Shown here in pieces: positions 17,474 to 26,005 of a stretch of 38,323 nucleotides of DNA. Source of the stretch: Lachnospiraceae bacterium (GTDB taxonomy: Bacteria; Bacillota; Clostridia; Lachnospirales; Lachnospiraceae); the NCBI GenBank assembly GCA_022764445.1, contig JALERT010000225.1:1-38323 (forward strand), in the 5' to 3' direction. Under the pieces are notes generated by a model, which was not told where the DNA came from, did not search any database, and saw only the letters and a list, made by a program, of their open reading frames with translations. Made by a program: the position numbers and the translations under genes. Positions within the stretch are counted from its first letter, which is position 1, and each line of letters opens with the position of its first letter.

Positions 17474-18175
17474 ATGAACAAAATAGGAATAATAGGAGCA
17501 ATGGAACTTGAAGTAGAACAGCTTAAAAGTGAAATGACTATAAATAATACTTCAACAAAGGCTTCTATAGAATTTTATGAGGGTACCCTCAATGGAACAA
17601 ATATCGTAATAGCAAGAAGCGGAGTCGGCAAAACTAATGCTGCTCTTTGTACCCAGATAATGATTGATTGTTATGATGTAACACACATAATTAATACTGG
17701 TGTTGCCGGTTCACTCAATGCAAAGCTTGATATAGGTGACATCCTTGTATCTAATGATGCACTTCACCATGATATGGACGCAACTATATTTGGCTACAAA
17801 CCAGGTGAAGTACCACAACTTGGCAGACGAGAATTTATCTCTGATAAAGAGCTTAAAGAACTAGCCGTAAAAGCCTGCACAGAAGTCAATCCTGACATAC
17901 ATGTCCAGACAGGCAGAGTTGTAAGCGGCGATCAGTTTATATCAAGTAAAGAAGTTAAGAAACGGCTTATAACTGAATTTAATGGGGATTGTGTAGAGAT
18001 GGAAGGAGCTTCTATCGCTCATGTGGCTACACTTAATGGTATCCCATTCGTAATAATTCGTTCCATATCAGACAAAGCTGACGACAGCGCAGAAATGGAC
18101 TATCCAACATTTGAAAAAGCAGCAGCTAAACACTCTGCAAAGCTTGTTGAAAAAATGATATCAGAACTTTCATAA
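17474..18175 (+). CDS. mtnN: 5'-methylthioadenosine/S-adenosylhomocysteine nucleosidase
   Basis: A 233-residue cytoplasmic enzyme that hydrolyses S-adenosylhomocysteine to S-ribosylhomocysteine and adenine, and methylthioadenosine likewise. The family opening IGIIGAMELEVEQL carries the equivalent of the E. coli catalytic Glu12 at E13. TGVAGSLN, VEMEGASIAHVA (E177, ribose binding) and SISDKAD (D200, catalytic Asp) complete the active site. Full length. TTGGAG lies upstream of the ATG. Together with luxS it forms the two-step route that removes the product inhibitor of methyltransferases. A strong bidirectional terminator follows directly. Confidence 0.96.
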   Translation: MNKIGIIGAMELEVEQLKSEMTINNTSTKASIEFYEGTLNGTNIVIARSGVGKTNAALCTQIMIDCYDVTHIINTGVAGSLNAKLDIGDILVSNDALHHDMDATIFGYKPGEVPQLGRREFISDKELKELAVKACTEVNPDIHVQTGRVVSGDQFISSKEVKKRLITEFNGDCVEMEGASIAHVATLNGIPFVIIRSISDKADDSAEMDYPTFEKAAAKHSAKLVEKMISELS

Positions 18176-18176
18176 T

Positions 18177-18222
18177 AAAAAATGCATGTTGAAACTTTTC
18201 TTTGTTCCAACATGCATTTTTT
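18177..18222. terminator. Bidirectional terminator between mtnN and the flagellar cluster
   Basis: A 15-bp perfect stem pairs 18177-18191 with 18208-18222, with A-runs on one flank and T-runs on the other; a few more pairs form inside after a mismatch. It serves the convergent mtnN (plus) and fliT-like (minus) genes. Confidence 0.9.
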
Positions 18223-18247
18223 ATTGCTTTTATTTTATAAAATAATT

Positions 18248-18733
18248 TTACTTTTTTTTATCCAAAAAGTATGTCTGCCAGATATGATGCTGATTAGACA
18301 TATTCTGATAATAAGATGCTGCTGTCTTGTTACTTATATTAAAGTTTTTTATCTCACTTCTCTTTTTATGGACAAATTCGTCAAACTTTAATTTATTAGA
18401 CTGTTCAAGACTTTCAAGTTCAACACTCATATCGGTTATAACTCTGATATAATTCTGCATCTCTATTATCTGAGTCCTGTATTTTTCTTTATTAGCCTGA
18501 ATCTCAATTTTAACCCTGTCAAATACCGAATCAAAACCTTTATCTATCTCGAGAATTTCTTCAATTCTGACACCTTTTTTTTCAATTATATTGTCAAATT
18601 TTTCAGCATCCATTTCCGGAGCAGAAAGAATTTTTTTCTGCTCCCTTGTTAGTTCCAGTATTTCTTTCACTATATCAACTTTTCTTGCAAGTGAATCATG
18701 AAGAACTGTTACATAAACTGATGAATCATCCAT
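18248..18733 (-). CDS. FliT/FlgN-like flagellar chaperone candidate
   Basis: A 161-residue, highly charged and almost entirely alpha-helical protein with no signal peptide or membrane segment. Helical heptads run through most of 15-135. I do not recognise a diagnostic motif. Its size, helical make-up and place directly after fliS (17-bp gap) match FliT, the chaperone of the FliD cap, or an FlgN-type hook-associated-protein chaperone. The C-terminal part (NFNISNKTAASYYQNM) resembles the tail of other Clostridia proteins at this position. ATG 18733 has AAGAGG/AAGG-like sites upstream. It is the last gene of the flaG-fliD-fliS transcript and ends 25 bp before the shared terminator. Confidence 0.6.
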   Translation of the reverse strand: MDDSSVYVTVLHDSLARKVDIVKEILELTREQKKILSAPEMDAEKFDNIIEKKGVRIEEILEIDKGFDSVFDRVKIEIQANKEKYRTQIIEMQNYIRVITDMSVELESLEQSNKLKFDEFVHKKRSEIKNFNISNKTAASYYQNMSNQHHIWQTYFLDKKK

Positions 18734-18750
18734 AATAAAAACCTTACCTC

Positions 18751-19137
18751 TTAAGTTGCATTACTACGACGCATTACCTCTTTCCATGTATCGCGCATTG
18801 TTTTTATATGCTCCGTAGCTTCTTTTAATATCTCAGCGTCTTTATTCAAATTGGCTTCATAAAGTCTTCTGTATACATAATCATATACTTTGTCGAAATC
18901 CTCTGCAACAGGATATTTCATGTCAAGACTGTTTCTTAACTCCAAAATGATATTCTCGGCCTTTACAATATTTTCATGCGCTTTACTTACATCATTGGCT
19001 TCAATAGCTTCAATACCAATATTACAAAACTTTATAGCTCCATCATAAAGCATAAGTGTAAGTCTCGCCGGTGATGCAGTTTTTATAGAATTCTGCTGAT
19101 ATAATTTTGCCGCATTTGCTTTGTTATATGTAGCCAT
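18751..19137 (-). CDS. fliS: Flagellin export chaperone FliS
   Basis: A 128-residue four-helix-bundle protein that binds the C-terminus of flagellin and keeps it unfolded for type III export. The family pattern is clear: AAKLYQQNSIKTASPARLTLMLYDGAIKF is followed by the helical block with LELRNSLDMKYP and a closing MRDTWKEVM. The size is standard. It is preceded by GGAGG and lies 92 bp after fliD in the same operon. The hag/flagellin gene it serves is not in the window. Confidence 0.95.
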   Translation of the reverse strand: MATYNKANAAKLYQQNSIKTASPARLTLMLYDGAIKFCNIGIEAIEANDVSKAHENIVKAENIILELRNSLDMKYPVAEDFDKVYDYVYRRLYEANLNKDAEILKEATEHIKTMRDTWKEVMRRSNAT

Positions 19138-19229
19138 TTTGTTTCCTCCATTTGAGAATTATTTAAAAGTCATGGCATTGCACTTTTACCAACATTATTA
19201 ACTTCATTTAAATATTATATATAAATTCT

Positions 19230-20774
19230 CTATGAGTTGCCCATCATACTAGACACATAATTTTGCTGTGACTGCATATTTGACATGGCTTTCTCCATAG
19301 CCGTAAACTGAGAGTAATATCTATTTTCCATATCTGTAAGCTTTTTCTCCCAATTACTAACATCTTTCTTATAAGCTGCTATCTGCTTATCCATCTCTTT
19401 ATCATTGTAGAAAGTAAGGGCACTGCTCAAGTCTGTTGAACGCATCTTCTTTCCTAACTCGGTATAAAGATTATTCAATAATCCGGTCATAACCTCTCTA
19501 ACTGTATCCGGATCCTCTTCTATCATCTTCTTTAACGTGTTATCAGAATCTGAATATACAGAATCATCTTCATCACCTTTTATATGAAGAAGGCCGCCCT
19601 CTTTGTAATCTGTAGATGTGGTTATTCCAAGATTGGCAAGAGAATATGTCTTTCCGTTTGATGCCTTTACGCTTCCCATAAGTGTAGTTCTGAATGTAGA
19701 TTTTATACCTTCAAGTGTTGAATCTCTTCTAAGTAAGGAATCCTTAATCTTATTATTCCATTTTTCTACATCATCATCTGACATTTCACTCTTTTGATCA
19801 TCAGTAAGCACATCATAGTCCTTAGCTGAATCAGCATTATACTTAGTATTCATCTCTTTTAAAACAGAATTATACTCTGTAATAAATTCTTTAATAGAGT
19901 CATATACCCCATCCGTATCATTAGTAACAACGATATTGACTGTATCTTCTCCTGTTTCTTTAAGTAGATTTAATGTGATTCCTGCCACTGTCATATCTGT
20001 AGTTGTACTTGTAAGTGTTGCACCATTAAACTCTATCTCAGAATCTTTTGCTGCTTTAACAACCATGCTATTAACTTTATCAGTTTCCACAACATCAGCA
20101 CCATCTATATGAGCAAGTCCTAATGCTTTAAGAGCAGCGTCACCCTTATCCGATTCTCCTTCTATAGAGATAGTAAACTTATTTTCCACACCAGTCTCAG
20201 CAGAACTAATAAAAAATCTTTTCTGCGTTGTATCATAACTTGCATTAAGTCCTATATCCTTACAAGATGTTAAAAAATCATTAATTGTTGTGTCTTCACC
20301 AACTTCAAGTTCTGATGTTTTACCTCCAGATGATATTGTAATCTTTTTACCGAGCATTAAATTCTCACCATCACTAGATTTAAGATCAACAAGCTTTGTA
20401 TTTACATCAACAGGAGCATCATTTGCAGCTTTAACCTGACCACTTGTTACATTCTGAGCTGAAGCAATTGATTTGATCTTAACAGAATATGAACCACTTG
20501 CAGCCTGGTTTGAAGCTGTTACCTTTACTTTAGTTGTATCCGTTGATGAAGCAGTCTTTGAATTGTATGAAGACTGAAACTTCATCTTACTAAGTGTTCC
20601 TTTATAAAATCCGTATATCTTGGTATTGAGAGAAGACCATATCTCTTTCTTCCATTCAAGCTTCTGCTGTTTGCCTTTAATTTTATCCTGTTTTGCCCTC
20701 TGGGCCTGCATAAGAGAATTAACTATCGCCTCTGTATCAAGACCTGACGTAAGACCTGACATTCTTATTGGCAT
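19230..20774 (-). CDS. fliD: Flagellar filament cap protein FliD (HAP2)
   Basis: A 514-residue exported protein that caps the growing filament and promotes flagellin folding. The N-terminal domain begins RMSGLTSGLDTEAIVNSLM, diagnostic of FliD, followed by a central variable region of beta-rich repeats (about 90-280). The FliD C-terminal domain includes ITLNLLKETGEDTVNIVV, then a helical end with MENRYYSQFTAMEKAMSNMQ. There is no signal peptide, as expected for flagellar type III export. GGAGGG precedes the ATG at 20774. It lies 31 bp after flaG, in the sigma-28 transcript that also carries fliS. Confidence 0.95.
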   Translation of the reverse strand: MPIRMSGLTSGLDTEAIVNSLMQAQRAKQDKIKGKQQKLEWKKEIWSSLNTKIYGFYKGTLSKMKFQSSYNSKTASSTDTTKVKVTASNQAASGSYSVKIKSIASAQNVTSGQVKAANDAPVDVNTKLVDLKSSDGENLMLGKKITISSGGKTSELEVGEDTTINDFLTSCKDIGLNASYDTTQKRFFISSAETGVENKFTISIEGESDKGDAALKALGLAHIDGADVVETDKVNSMVVKAAKDSEIEFNGATLTSTTTDMTVAGITLNLLKETGEDTVNIVVTNDTDGVYDSIKEFITEYNSVLKEMNTKYNADSAKDYDVLTDDQKSEMSDDDVEKWNNKIKDSLLRRDSTLEGIKSTFRTTLMGSVKASNGKTYSLANLGITTSTDYKEGGLLHIKGDEDDSVYSDSDNTLKKMIEEDPDTVREVMTGLLNNLYTELGKKMRSTDLSSALTFYNDKEMDKQIAAYKKDVSNWEKKLTDMENRYYSQFTAMEKAMSNMQSQQNYVSSMMGNS

Positions 20775-20805
20775 ATTATCCCTCCGTTCTACTTTCGCTT
20801 ATATA

Positions 20806-21183
20806 TTATAGTTTCTTGTCTACTATGATGCCGGCAAGTTCCCAGACTTTCTGAAGTACCTCCAGTGATTTTTCAGGTGGCACTTCTCTTATAAGCTCAT
20901 CCGTGTTCTCATCGAATACTTTGATTGTTATCCTCTTTGTAGGTTCATCATAAGCATATTCACAACGAGTACGATTTTGCTTAATTTTGGTATTCATGTC
21001 TGAAAATGCAGAATCTATAGTAGCCTTTGTAGGATCCTTTAAAGTGTTGTTTACATTATTCTGATTTTCGGCATCCTTTCCTGAATTGTCCGCAACACTC
21101 TGTACAGGAGTTACAGTTTCGGCTGTTACCCTTCCGCTTCCATCCTGTATATTACTGCTGCTTGTTATTGAATCGATTTCCAT
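20806..21183 (-). CDS. flaG: FlaG family flagellar protein
   Basis: A 125-residue protein with a low-complexity polar N-terminal half and the conserved FlaG/YvyC C-terminal domain (about 65-125): YAYDEPTKRITIKVFD, then IREVPPEKSLEVLQKVWELAGIIVDKKL-type ending. FlaG influences filament length in other bacteria; its mechanism is not settled. It is first in the operon driven by the sigma-28 promoter at 21239-21265, and its ribosome site is GGAGG. It directly precedes fliD, the usual arrangement. Confidence 0.9.
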   Translation of the reverse strand: MEIDSITSSSNIQDGSGRVTAETVTPVQSVADNSGKDAENQNNVNNTLKDPTKATIDSAFSDMNTKIKQNRTRCEYAYDEPTKRITIKVFDENTDELIREVPPEKSLEVLQKVWELAGIIVDKKL

Positions 21184-21238
21184 ATCATTATCACCTCCGT
21201 GTGATTATAAAATAACAAAACTTTATTATACATATATT

Positions 21239-21265
21239 TTATCGTCATTTAACAAAAATAATTTA
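21239..21265 (-). promoter_or_regulatory. Sigma-28 (FliA/SigD) promoter of the flaG-fliD-fliS operon
   Basis: On the minus strand TAAA (21265-21262) is separated by exactly 15 nt from GACGATAA (21246-21239). That is the full -35 core and 7 of 8 bases of the sigma-28 -10 consensus GCCGATAA. The flaG start codon is 56 nt downstream. Confidence 0.82.
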
Positions 21266-21319
21266 ACTTTTTATAAATTTTACTATAAAATTCTTAAATT
21301 ACAGTTCACGCCTAATGTG

Positions 21320-21562
21320 TTACTTTGTTTTTTTTACTGAATCTTTAAATACGTTTTTAAGAGCAGATACATCTATTTCTTCTTCCGCAGCCTTTTTATT
21401 TTCTTCCTGAATCTGGACATATATCTCTTTACGGTATATAGGTACGGATTTAGGAGCATCAATTCCTATTTTTATCTGGTCTCCCTTTATCTCAAGTATC
21501 GTTACTTCAATATCATTGCCTATTACTATTGATTCATTTACTTTTCTGGCAAGTGCTAACAT
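21320..21562 (-). CDS. csrA: Carbon storage / translational regulator CsrA
   Basis: An 80-residue RNA-binding dimer that represses translation by binding GGA motifs near ribosome sites; in Bacillus it acts on flagellin m[23 protein letters not shown], the [19 protein letters not shown] core and a polar helical tail are typical, the tail being slightly longer than in E. coli. ATG 21562 is preferred because CTGGAGG lies 6 nt upstream; a frame from GTG 21580 would swallow that site. The gene follows fliW by 80 bp, the canonical pairing in which FliW sequesters CsrA. Confidence 0.95.
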   Translation of the reverse strand: MLALARKVNESIVIGNDIEVTILEIKGDQIKIGIDAPKSVPIYRKEIYVQIQEENKKAAEEEIDVSALKNVFKDSVKKTK

Positions 21563-21642
21563 ATATAACCTCCAGTTCACAATATTTTCATGTATGAATA
21601 ATGTATTTGTAACTATTCAGACTTTTCCACCAAATAGTTACA

Positions 21643-22074
21643 TTATTTTATTATTTTATGCTTTATTTCGTATTCTTTATTCTCTACAATTATCTGCATG
21701 CCCTTTCTGTTATCAGAATTAATTACAAGAGGAGCACGCATGTTAACCGATGCTTCTTTTACATCTTTAGGAATGGTTGCAAGAAGAAGCACAATCATAT
21801 TTTCTTCATTTATATCTCCAAGTGAATTGAGAATTTCATCATCTACGGTAGGATTATAGTTTTCGTCTACATCTAACGGATTTACTACCGGAAAAGCGAG
21901 TCCCTTTTCATCCACAGACTGAAGCCATGAAAATAATGGCTTTTCTTCTTCATCTATATCATATAGTATTGTATAATCTTTGTATTCTTCAAATCCTAAA
22001 AGTCCATTATCAAAATGAATTATTTTCTCTTCACCTATATCAATAGTACCAAAATATTTTGTGTCTATTATCAT
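21643..22074 (-). CDS. fliW: Flagellar assembly factor FliW
   Basis: A 143-residue beta-barrel protein that binds both flagellin and CsrA, releasing flagellin mRNA from CsrA repression when flagellin is being exported. The opening KYFGTIDIGEEKIIHFDNG with GLLGFEEYKDYTILYD and the later PLFSWLQSV, NPTVDDEIL and NMRAPLVIN blocks are diagnostic. GGAGG lies 6 nt before ATG 22074. The 234-bp gap upstream suggests its own promoter. A perfect 9-bp inverted repeat lies 29-69 nt before the start codon. Confidence 0.95.
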   Translation of the reverse strand: MIIDTKYFGTIDIGEEKIIHFDNGLLGFEEYKDYTILYDIDEEEKPLFSWLQSVDEKGLAFPVVNPLDVDENYNPTVDDEILNSLGDINEENMIVLLLATIPKDVKEASVNMRAPLVINSDNRKGMQIIVENKEYEIKHKIIK

Positions 22075-22102
22075 ATTATTCCTCCATATCGCTATTTAAA
22101 AC

Positions 22103-22143
22103 ATATATCCGTATTTTTATTAAAACATATAATTCGGATATAT
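22103..22143. promoter_or_regulatory. Perfect inverted repeat in the fliW upstream region
   Basis: ATATATCCG (22103-22111) is repeated inverted as CGGATATAT (22135-22143) with a 23-bp spacer, about two helical turns. It could be a repressor/activator site for fliW-csrA or a leader stem presenting a GGA motif. No confident -35/-10 pair was found around it. Confidence 0.45.
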
Positions 22144-22198
22144 TTAATTATTGGTGCATAGCCTGATTGCAAATGCAGACTTGCTGGTAAACATCAAC

Positions 22199-22262
22199 AA
22201 AAACCTGACATACGTAACCCTCTTATTTATCACATCATTATCGTTTACATATGACAGGTTTT
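22199..22262 (-). terminator. Probable terminator after flgL
   Basis: An imperfect stem of 16 matched pairs in 18 positions (22199-22216 with 22245-22262) encloses a loop of about 28 nt. Read on the minus strand, the stem ends in CAGGTTTTTG. It lies 46 bp past the flgL stop and would separate the flgM-flgL operon from fliW-csrA. The large loop makes the call moderate. Confidence 0.5.
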
Positions 22263-22308
22263 CCTATCTTTTGTCACTATTAACCTTCTCAGGTATAGTA
22301 ACAGGATA

Positions 22309-23853
22309 TTAAATATAATTTAATAATGTATTGCCAAGAATTTTTGATGTAGCTGAAAGTGACGCCTGATAAAGATTATTAGCCTGTGTAAGATTGATAA
22401 AAACATCCTCGAAATTGACATCCTCATTACCTGAAAGCTTTTCCTCTGTATCAGTCTGTTCATCAAGAAGTTTATCGTATGTAAGCTGCGCTCTATTATA
22501 CTTTGCACCGAGTTCCGATACAGCTACGCTAACCATCTGCTGTGCATTATCAACCATGGTCAGTCCCTTGCCAAACGCTTCTGTCATAACAGACATACGA
22601 AGCTCTTTTTCATCTGTAAGAACTTTTTTAAGACTGTTGAGTGCTGCAATTTCATCTTTATCCTGTGTATTGCTTATCATCTTCTCAACTTCACTTATCC
22701 TGTTTTCTACATCTGTTACTGCTTCAATTGTCTGCTCAATATAATCGACAGTTCTGTAAATATCGGTACTTATGGCATCTCTTGCCTGAGTGTTTACAGT
22801 AATTGTCTGACTGTAATTCACTTCATAATTTATATTCTGCTTAGAAGGTTCTATATATTCCAAAACCTTATTTTCTACCGAATCATAACGTAAACATTCA
22901 AAATACATCTCAGGACGTATCTCGTTCTTCTCAAAGCTGTTTTTACAGTAATCTACAGTTATATCTGCCTGTTTCTGCTGGATATCGGCATATACACTTT
23001 TTCCCATAAGTATTTCTCCGGTATCGTAAAGATATACTATGCCATCTTCTTCAATGTTATATGCTTCAGGATCTGTTGAATGTTTAATTTCAACTGGTTC
23101 AAGAGTTTCTGTAATAGTCTCAGGCTTTTCTCCAGGAGTAAGTGCTTCCTTTTCTGTATATGAAATCTGTATCTTTATCGGTGAACCAATCGATTTATCA
23201 GATTCCTCAGGGAACTCCTCATTAGAAAGATTGTTATAAGCTAGGTTCATACGGTATACAGAATCTGTTGTTGCAGCATCATCAACATAATCCTGACCAT
23301 TTGCAGCAGGATCATAATTAGCACCACCCTTTACAACCGTAACATTACTAATATCAGTATATTTAAGTTTTTCTTTTATCTGATATGATAATGTGTTGGT
23401 ATCTTCCTGAAAAAGAAGTGATGTATCTGTCCTATATCCTGTAAATACATATCTTCCTGAATAATCAGTGTTTGCCTCATCAGCAAATATTGAATTTACA
23501 TATTGCCTAAGTGTTGACAATACTGACTTTCTATCATCTGGTTTAAGAGGATCATTAGCACCCTGATTGAGATATGACTTCATATTGGTTAATAAAGAAG
23601 ATATATTTGACATGGCACTTTCTGTCGTATCCATCCAGTCCATCGCATCCTGAATATTCTTTTCAGCATACTGTGTAAGCTGTGCGTATGTAGTTCTAAG
23701 CTTTAAAGAACGAACTGCAACAGTAGGATCGTCTGACGGACGTTGTATCTTTTTCTCTGTTGTATACTGCTGTTCATATTTATTAAGCATAGTTTTTGCA
23801 TTTGAAATATGACTTCTTGCACTGTTGGAAATCATAGAATTTGTAACTCTCAT
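22309..23853 (-). CDS. flgL: Flagellar hook-filament junction protein FlgL (HAP3), long form
   Basis: A 514-residue exported structural protein that joins hook and filament. The N-terminal helices show RVTNSMISNSARSHI and the flagellin-fold block KKIQRPSDDPTVAVRSLKLR, then DWMDTTESAMSNISSLL. The C-terminal helix includes VNFEDVFINLTQANNLYQAS and ILGNTLLNYI. FlgL is usually about 300 residues; the extra length is an acidic, beta-rich central region (about 150-350), likely surface-exposed on the junction. ATG 23853 follows GGAGGAG. It lies 34 bp after flgK and ends the flgM transcript. Confidence 0.93.
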   Translation of the reverse strand: MRVTNSMISNSARSHISNAKTMLNKYEQQYTTEKKIQRPSDDPTVAVRSLKLRTTYAQLTQYAEKNIQDAMDWMDTTESAMSNISSLLTNMKSYLNQGANDPLKPDDRKSVLSTLRQYVNSIFADEANTDYSGRYVFTGYRTDTSLLFQEDTNTLSYQIKEKLKYTDISNVTVVKGGANYDPAANGQDYVDDAATTDSVYRMNLAYNNLSNEEFPEESDKSIGSPIKIQISYTEKEALTPGEKPETITETLEPVEIKHSTDPEAYNIEEDGIVYLYDTGEILMGKSVYADIQQKQADITVDYCKNSFEKNEIRPEMYFECLRYDSVENKVLEYIEPSKQNINYEVNYSQTITVNTQARDAISTDIYRTVDYIEQTIEAVTDVENRISEVEKMISNTQDKDEIAALNSLKKVLTDEKELRMSVMTEAFGKGLTMVDNAQQMVSVAVSELGAKYNRAQLTYDKLLDEQTDTEEKLSGNEDVNFEDVFINLTQANNLYQASLSATSKILGNTLLNYI

Positions 23854-23887
23854 ATACTCTCCTCCATATTATTTATTTTCTGGCATA

Positions 23888-25984
23888 TCAAACTCCGGTA
23901 GAATTAATAAGTTTATCTAACACTTCATTCATTACTGATATAACCTTATACTGTGCATTAAGAAGATTCTGTGTAATGATAAGATTCTGTGCTTCTTCGT
24001 CTTCATCAACACCTGCTGTAGAGAGGCGTCTGTTATCGACAGCATCAACTATGTTTTTAGCATTTTCAGCTGATGATGATACCCTTGAGCAATCAACACC
24101 TACTGTAGCCGTCATAACCTGCAGAAATGATGATGGTTTTCCCTGCTTAAACATATAAACATCACTCTGAAGTCCTACCAGAAGATTGAGATTACCACCT
24201 TCAGAAACACCTGATTCTTTTTGGGGATCACGTGAAGCACAAGCCAAAAGAGTTCCATCATTCACAATTTCTTTATTTGCCGTAAATAACATTGCCGTAA
24301 TACTGTAATAAGATGTCTTTTCTCCTACTGTTGTTGTTGAACTAAATGAAAAGATACTGTCTTCTTTATCTTTAGGCGGCATGAATATCTTTTCTAAAAC
24401 ATTACCATCGTTGTCTATGATATTATAGAAATTTTCTTCTCCATCAACTTCCTTTGTTGTGTATGTCTTAGAACTGTCAGCCTTCTCAAGAGACTCTATA
24501 TATTCATCTTTCATTTCAGATGAAAGAACTTTAGAACCATTTAAATAATAATATCCATCAGATGTATTTCTTAGGAACTCATTCATATCAAGCTGTTCAC
24601 TTGTTGTAATATCCTTTGCAACAAACAAATCTTTTCCAAAATTGCCATTCATATCATATCCTTTGTTCTGAATCTGATTGAAATTAGCTGAAAAAGTTCT
24701 AAGGAACTCATTTATCTGTGACATATAATATGGTATTCCCCTATATGGAACTGCATCTCCGACACGTCCTGTAGGATCATAATTCATGACTGATTCTATA
24801 TTATCTGCATCGACTGATGATAAATCTTCCTTAAGGACAAATGTATATGTATAAGTTCCATCAAGTGCAACTTTTACATCAAATGAATCATACTCAAATT
24901 CATAATTACCGATTTTTAAAATGCCCTTGCTTTCAGGTATACTTAATTTTGCAAGATCAGATGCATTCATACTGCTTAATTTATCTGTAGTAAGTGTAAC
25001 AGTTGATTTATTACCATATGCAGCATCTACCTCAGAAAATTCTTTTATTGTTGCCTTGAAATTTTCTGAATTATTACCGTCTCGAAGTTCTAATAATGCC
25101 TGAAGCCTTCCTCCAAGCTTCGTATTACGCATTGCAAAGTCTTCTCCGCCTTCCCATGAAAGTTTATAAAGACCTGCTGCATCGCACTGATTGTCTTTTG
25201 TATCAGAAGCTGTTACTTTTATTTCATGTGTGGCGTATGTATCAACTAATATTCCACCGCCAAGAGTTACTACATACTGTGCCATTCCATTGCCGTCTGC
25301 CGGCTCCTTTTCAGTAACATCAATATCTGCATACATTGATAATTCATCAAGAAGCTGTGCTCTCTGATCTCTAAGGTCGTTTGCCTTACCACCAAATACT
25401 TCAAGAGTATTAATCTGCTTTGTAAGCGAAGCAATCTGTCTGGCATATGAATTAATCTGTGAAACAGTTGTGGCAATCTGTGTATTAATATCTCCCTGCA
25501 TCTGCTGGAGATTGGTTGCCATTTCATATGCATATTCAGCTAATGAATCTGCATATCCTCCTGCCTCTGCCCTTATAGTTTTGTCTGTAGGATCTGTTGT
25601 AAGATTCGTAAGGGAAGCAAAAAATTTATCAAGAGTATTTGATACTCCGCCACTTCCTGAATCCTTAGCATACATACTATCCTCAATACTCTGCATATAA
25701 TATGTAGCTGCATCATAGTATCCTAAAGTAGTGCTGCTCTTTCTGAATTTATAATCGTAATATTCATCTCTACTGTTTTCAATAGAATTTATCTCAACAC
25801 CTGAACCAATCATACCAAATGAGGAGCCTAATGAAAGCGCCTCTTTAGCAGACTGGGCAGCAGTCTGTTTCGAATAACCTGGTGTTTTAACATTAGCTAT
25901 ATTATGCGCCGTTGTATTAAGGACTGCATTGTATGCTGACATTCCTGATGTTGCTATGTTTAATCCAAAAAATGTTGATGGCAT
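23888..25984 (-). CDS. flgK: Flagellar hook-associated protein FlgK (HAP1), second copy
   Basis: A 698-residue exported protein of the hook-filament junction. The N-terminal rod/hook motif reads GLNIATSGMSAYNAVLNTTA then HNIANVKTPGYSKQ. A D0/D1 helical region includes QINSYARQIASLTKQINTLE and NDLRDQRAQLLDELS. The C-terminal Flg_bbr_C end reads EDEEAQNLIITQNLLNAQYK. The middle is variable. It is distinct in sequence from the flgK directly upstream (21-bp gap), so the operon encodes two HAP1 paralogues. ATG 25984 has GGAGG nearby. Whether both copies are built into the same filament is unknown. Confidence 0.92.
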   Translation of the reverse strand: MPSTFFGLNIATSGMSAYNAVLNTTAHNIANVKTPGYSKQTAAQSAKEALSLGSSFGMIGSGVEINSIENSRDEYYDYKFRKSSTTLGYYDAATYYMQSIEDSMYAKDSGSGGVSNTLDKFFASLTNLTTDPTDKTIRAEAGGYADSLAEYAYEMATNLQQMQGDINTQIATTVSQINSYARQIASLTKQINTLEVFGGKANDLRDQRAQLLDELSMYADIDVTEKEPADGNGMAQYVVTLGGGILVDTYATHEIKVTASDTKDNQCDAAGLYKLSWEGGEDFAMRNTKLGGRLQALLELRDGNNSENFKATIKEFSEVDAAYGNKSTVTLTTDKLSSMNASDLAKLSIPESKGILKIGNYEFEYDSFDVKVALDGTYTYTFVLKEDLSSVDADNIESVMNYDPTGRVGDAVPYRGIPYYMSQINEFLRTFSANFNQIQNKGYDMNGNFGKDLFVAKDITTSEQLDMNEFLRNTSDGYYYLNGSKVLSSEMKDEYIESLEKADSSKTYTTKEVDGEENFYNIIDNDGNVLEKIFMPPKDKEDSIFSFSSTTTVGEKTSYYSITAMLFTANKEIVNDGTLLACASRDPQKESGVSEGGNLNLLVGLQSDVYMFKQGKPSSFLQVMTATVGVDCSRVSSSAENAKNIVDAVDNRRLSTAGVDEDEEAQNLIITQNLLNAQYKVISVMNEVLDKLINSTGV

Positions 25985-26005
25985 TTTTCATTCCTCCAAT
26001 CATTT

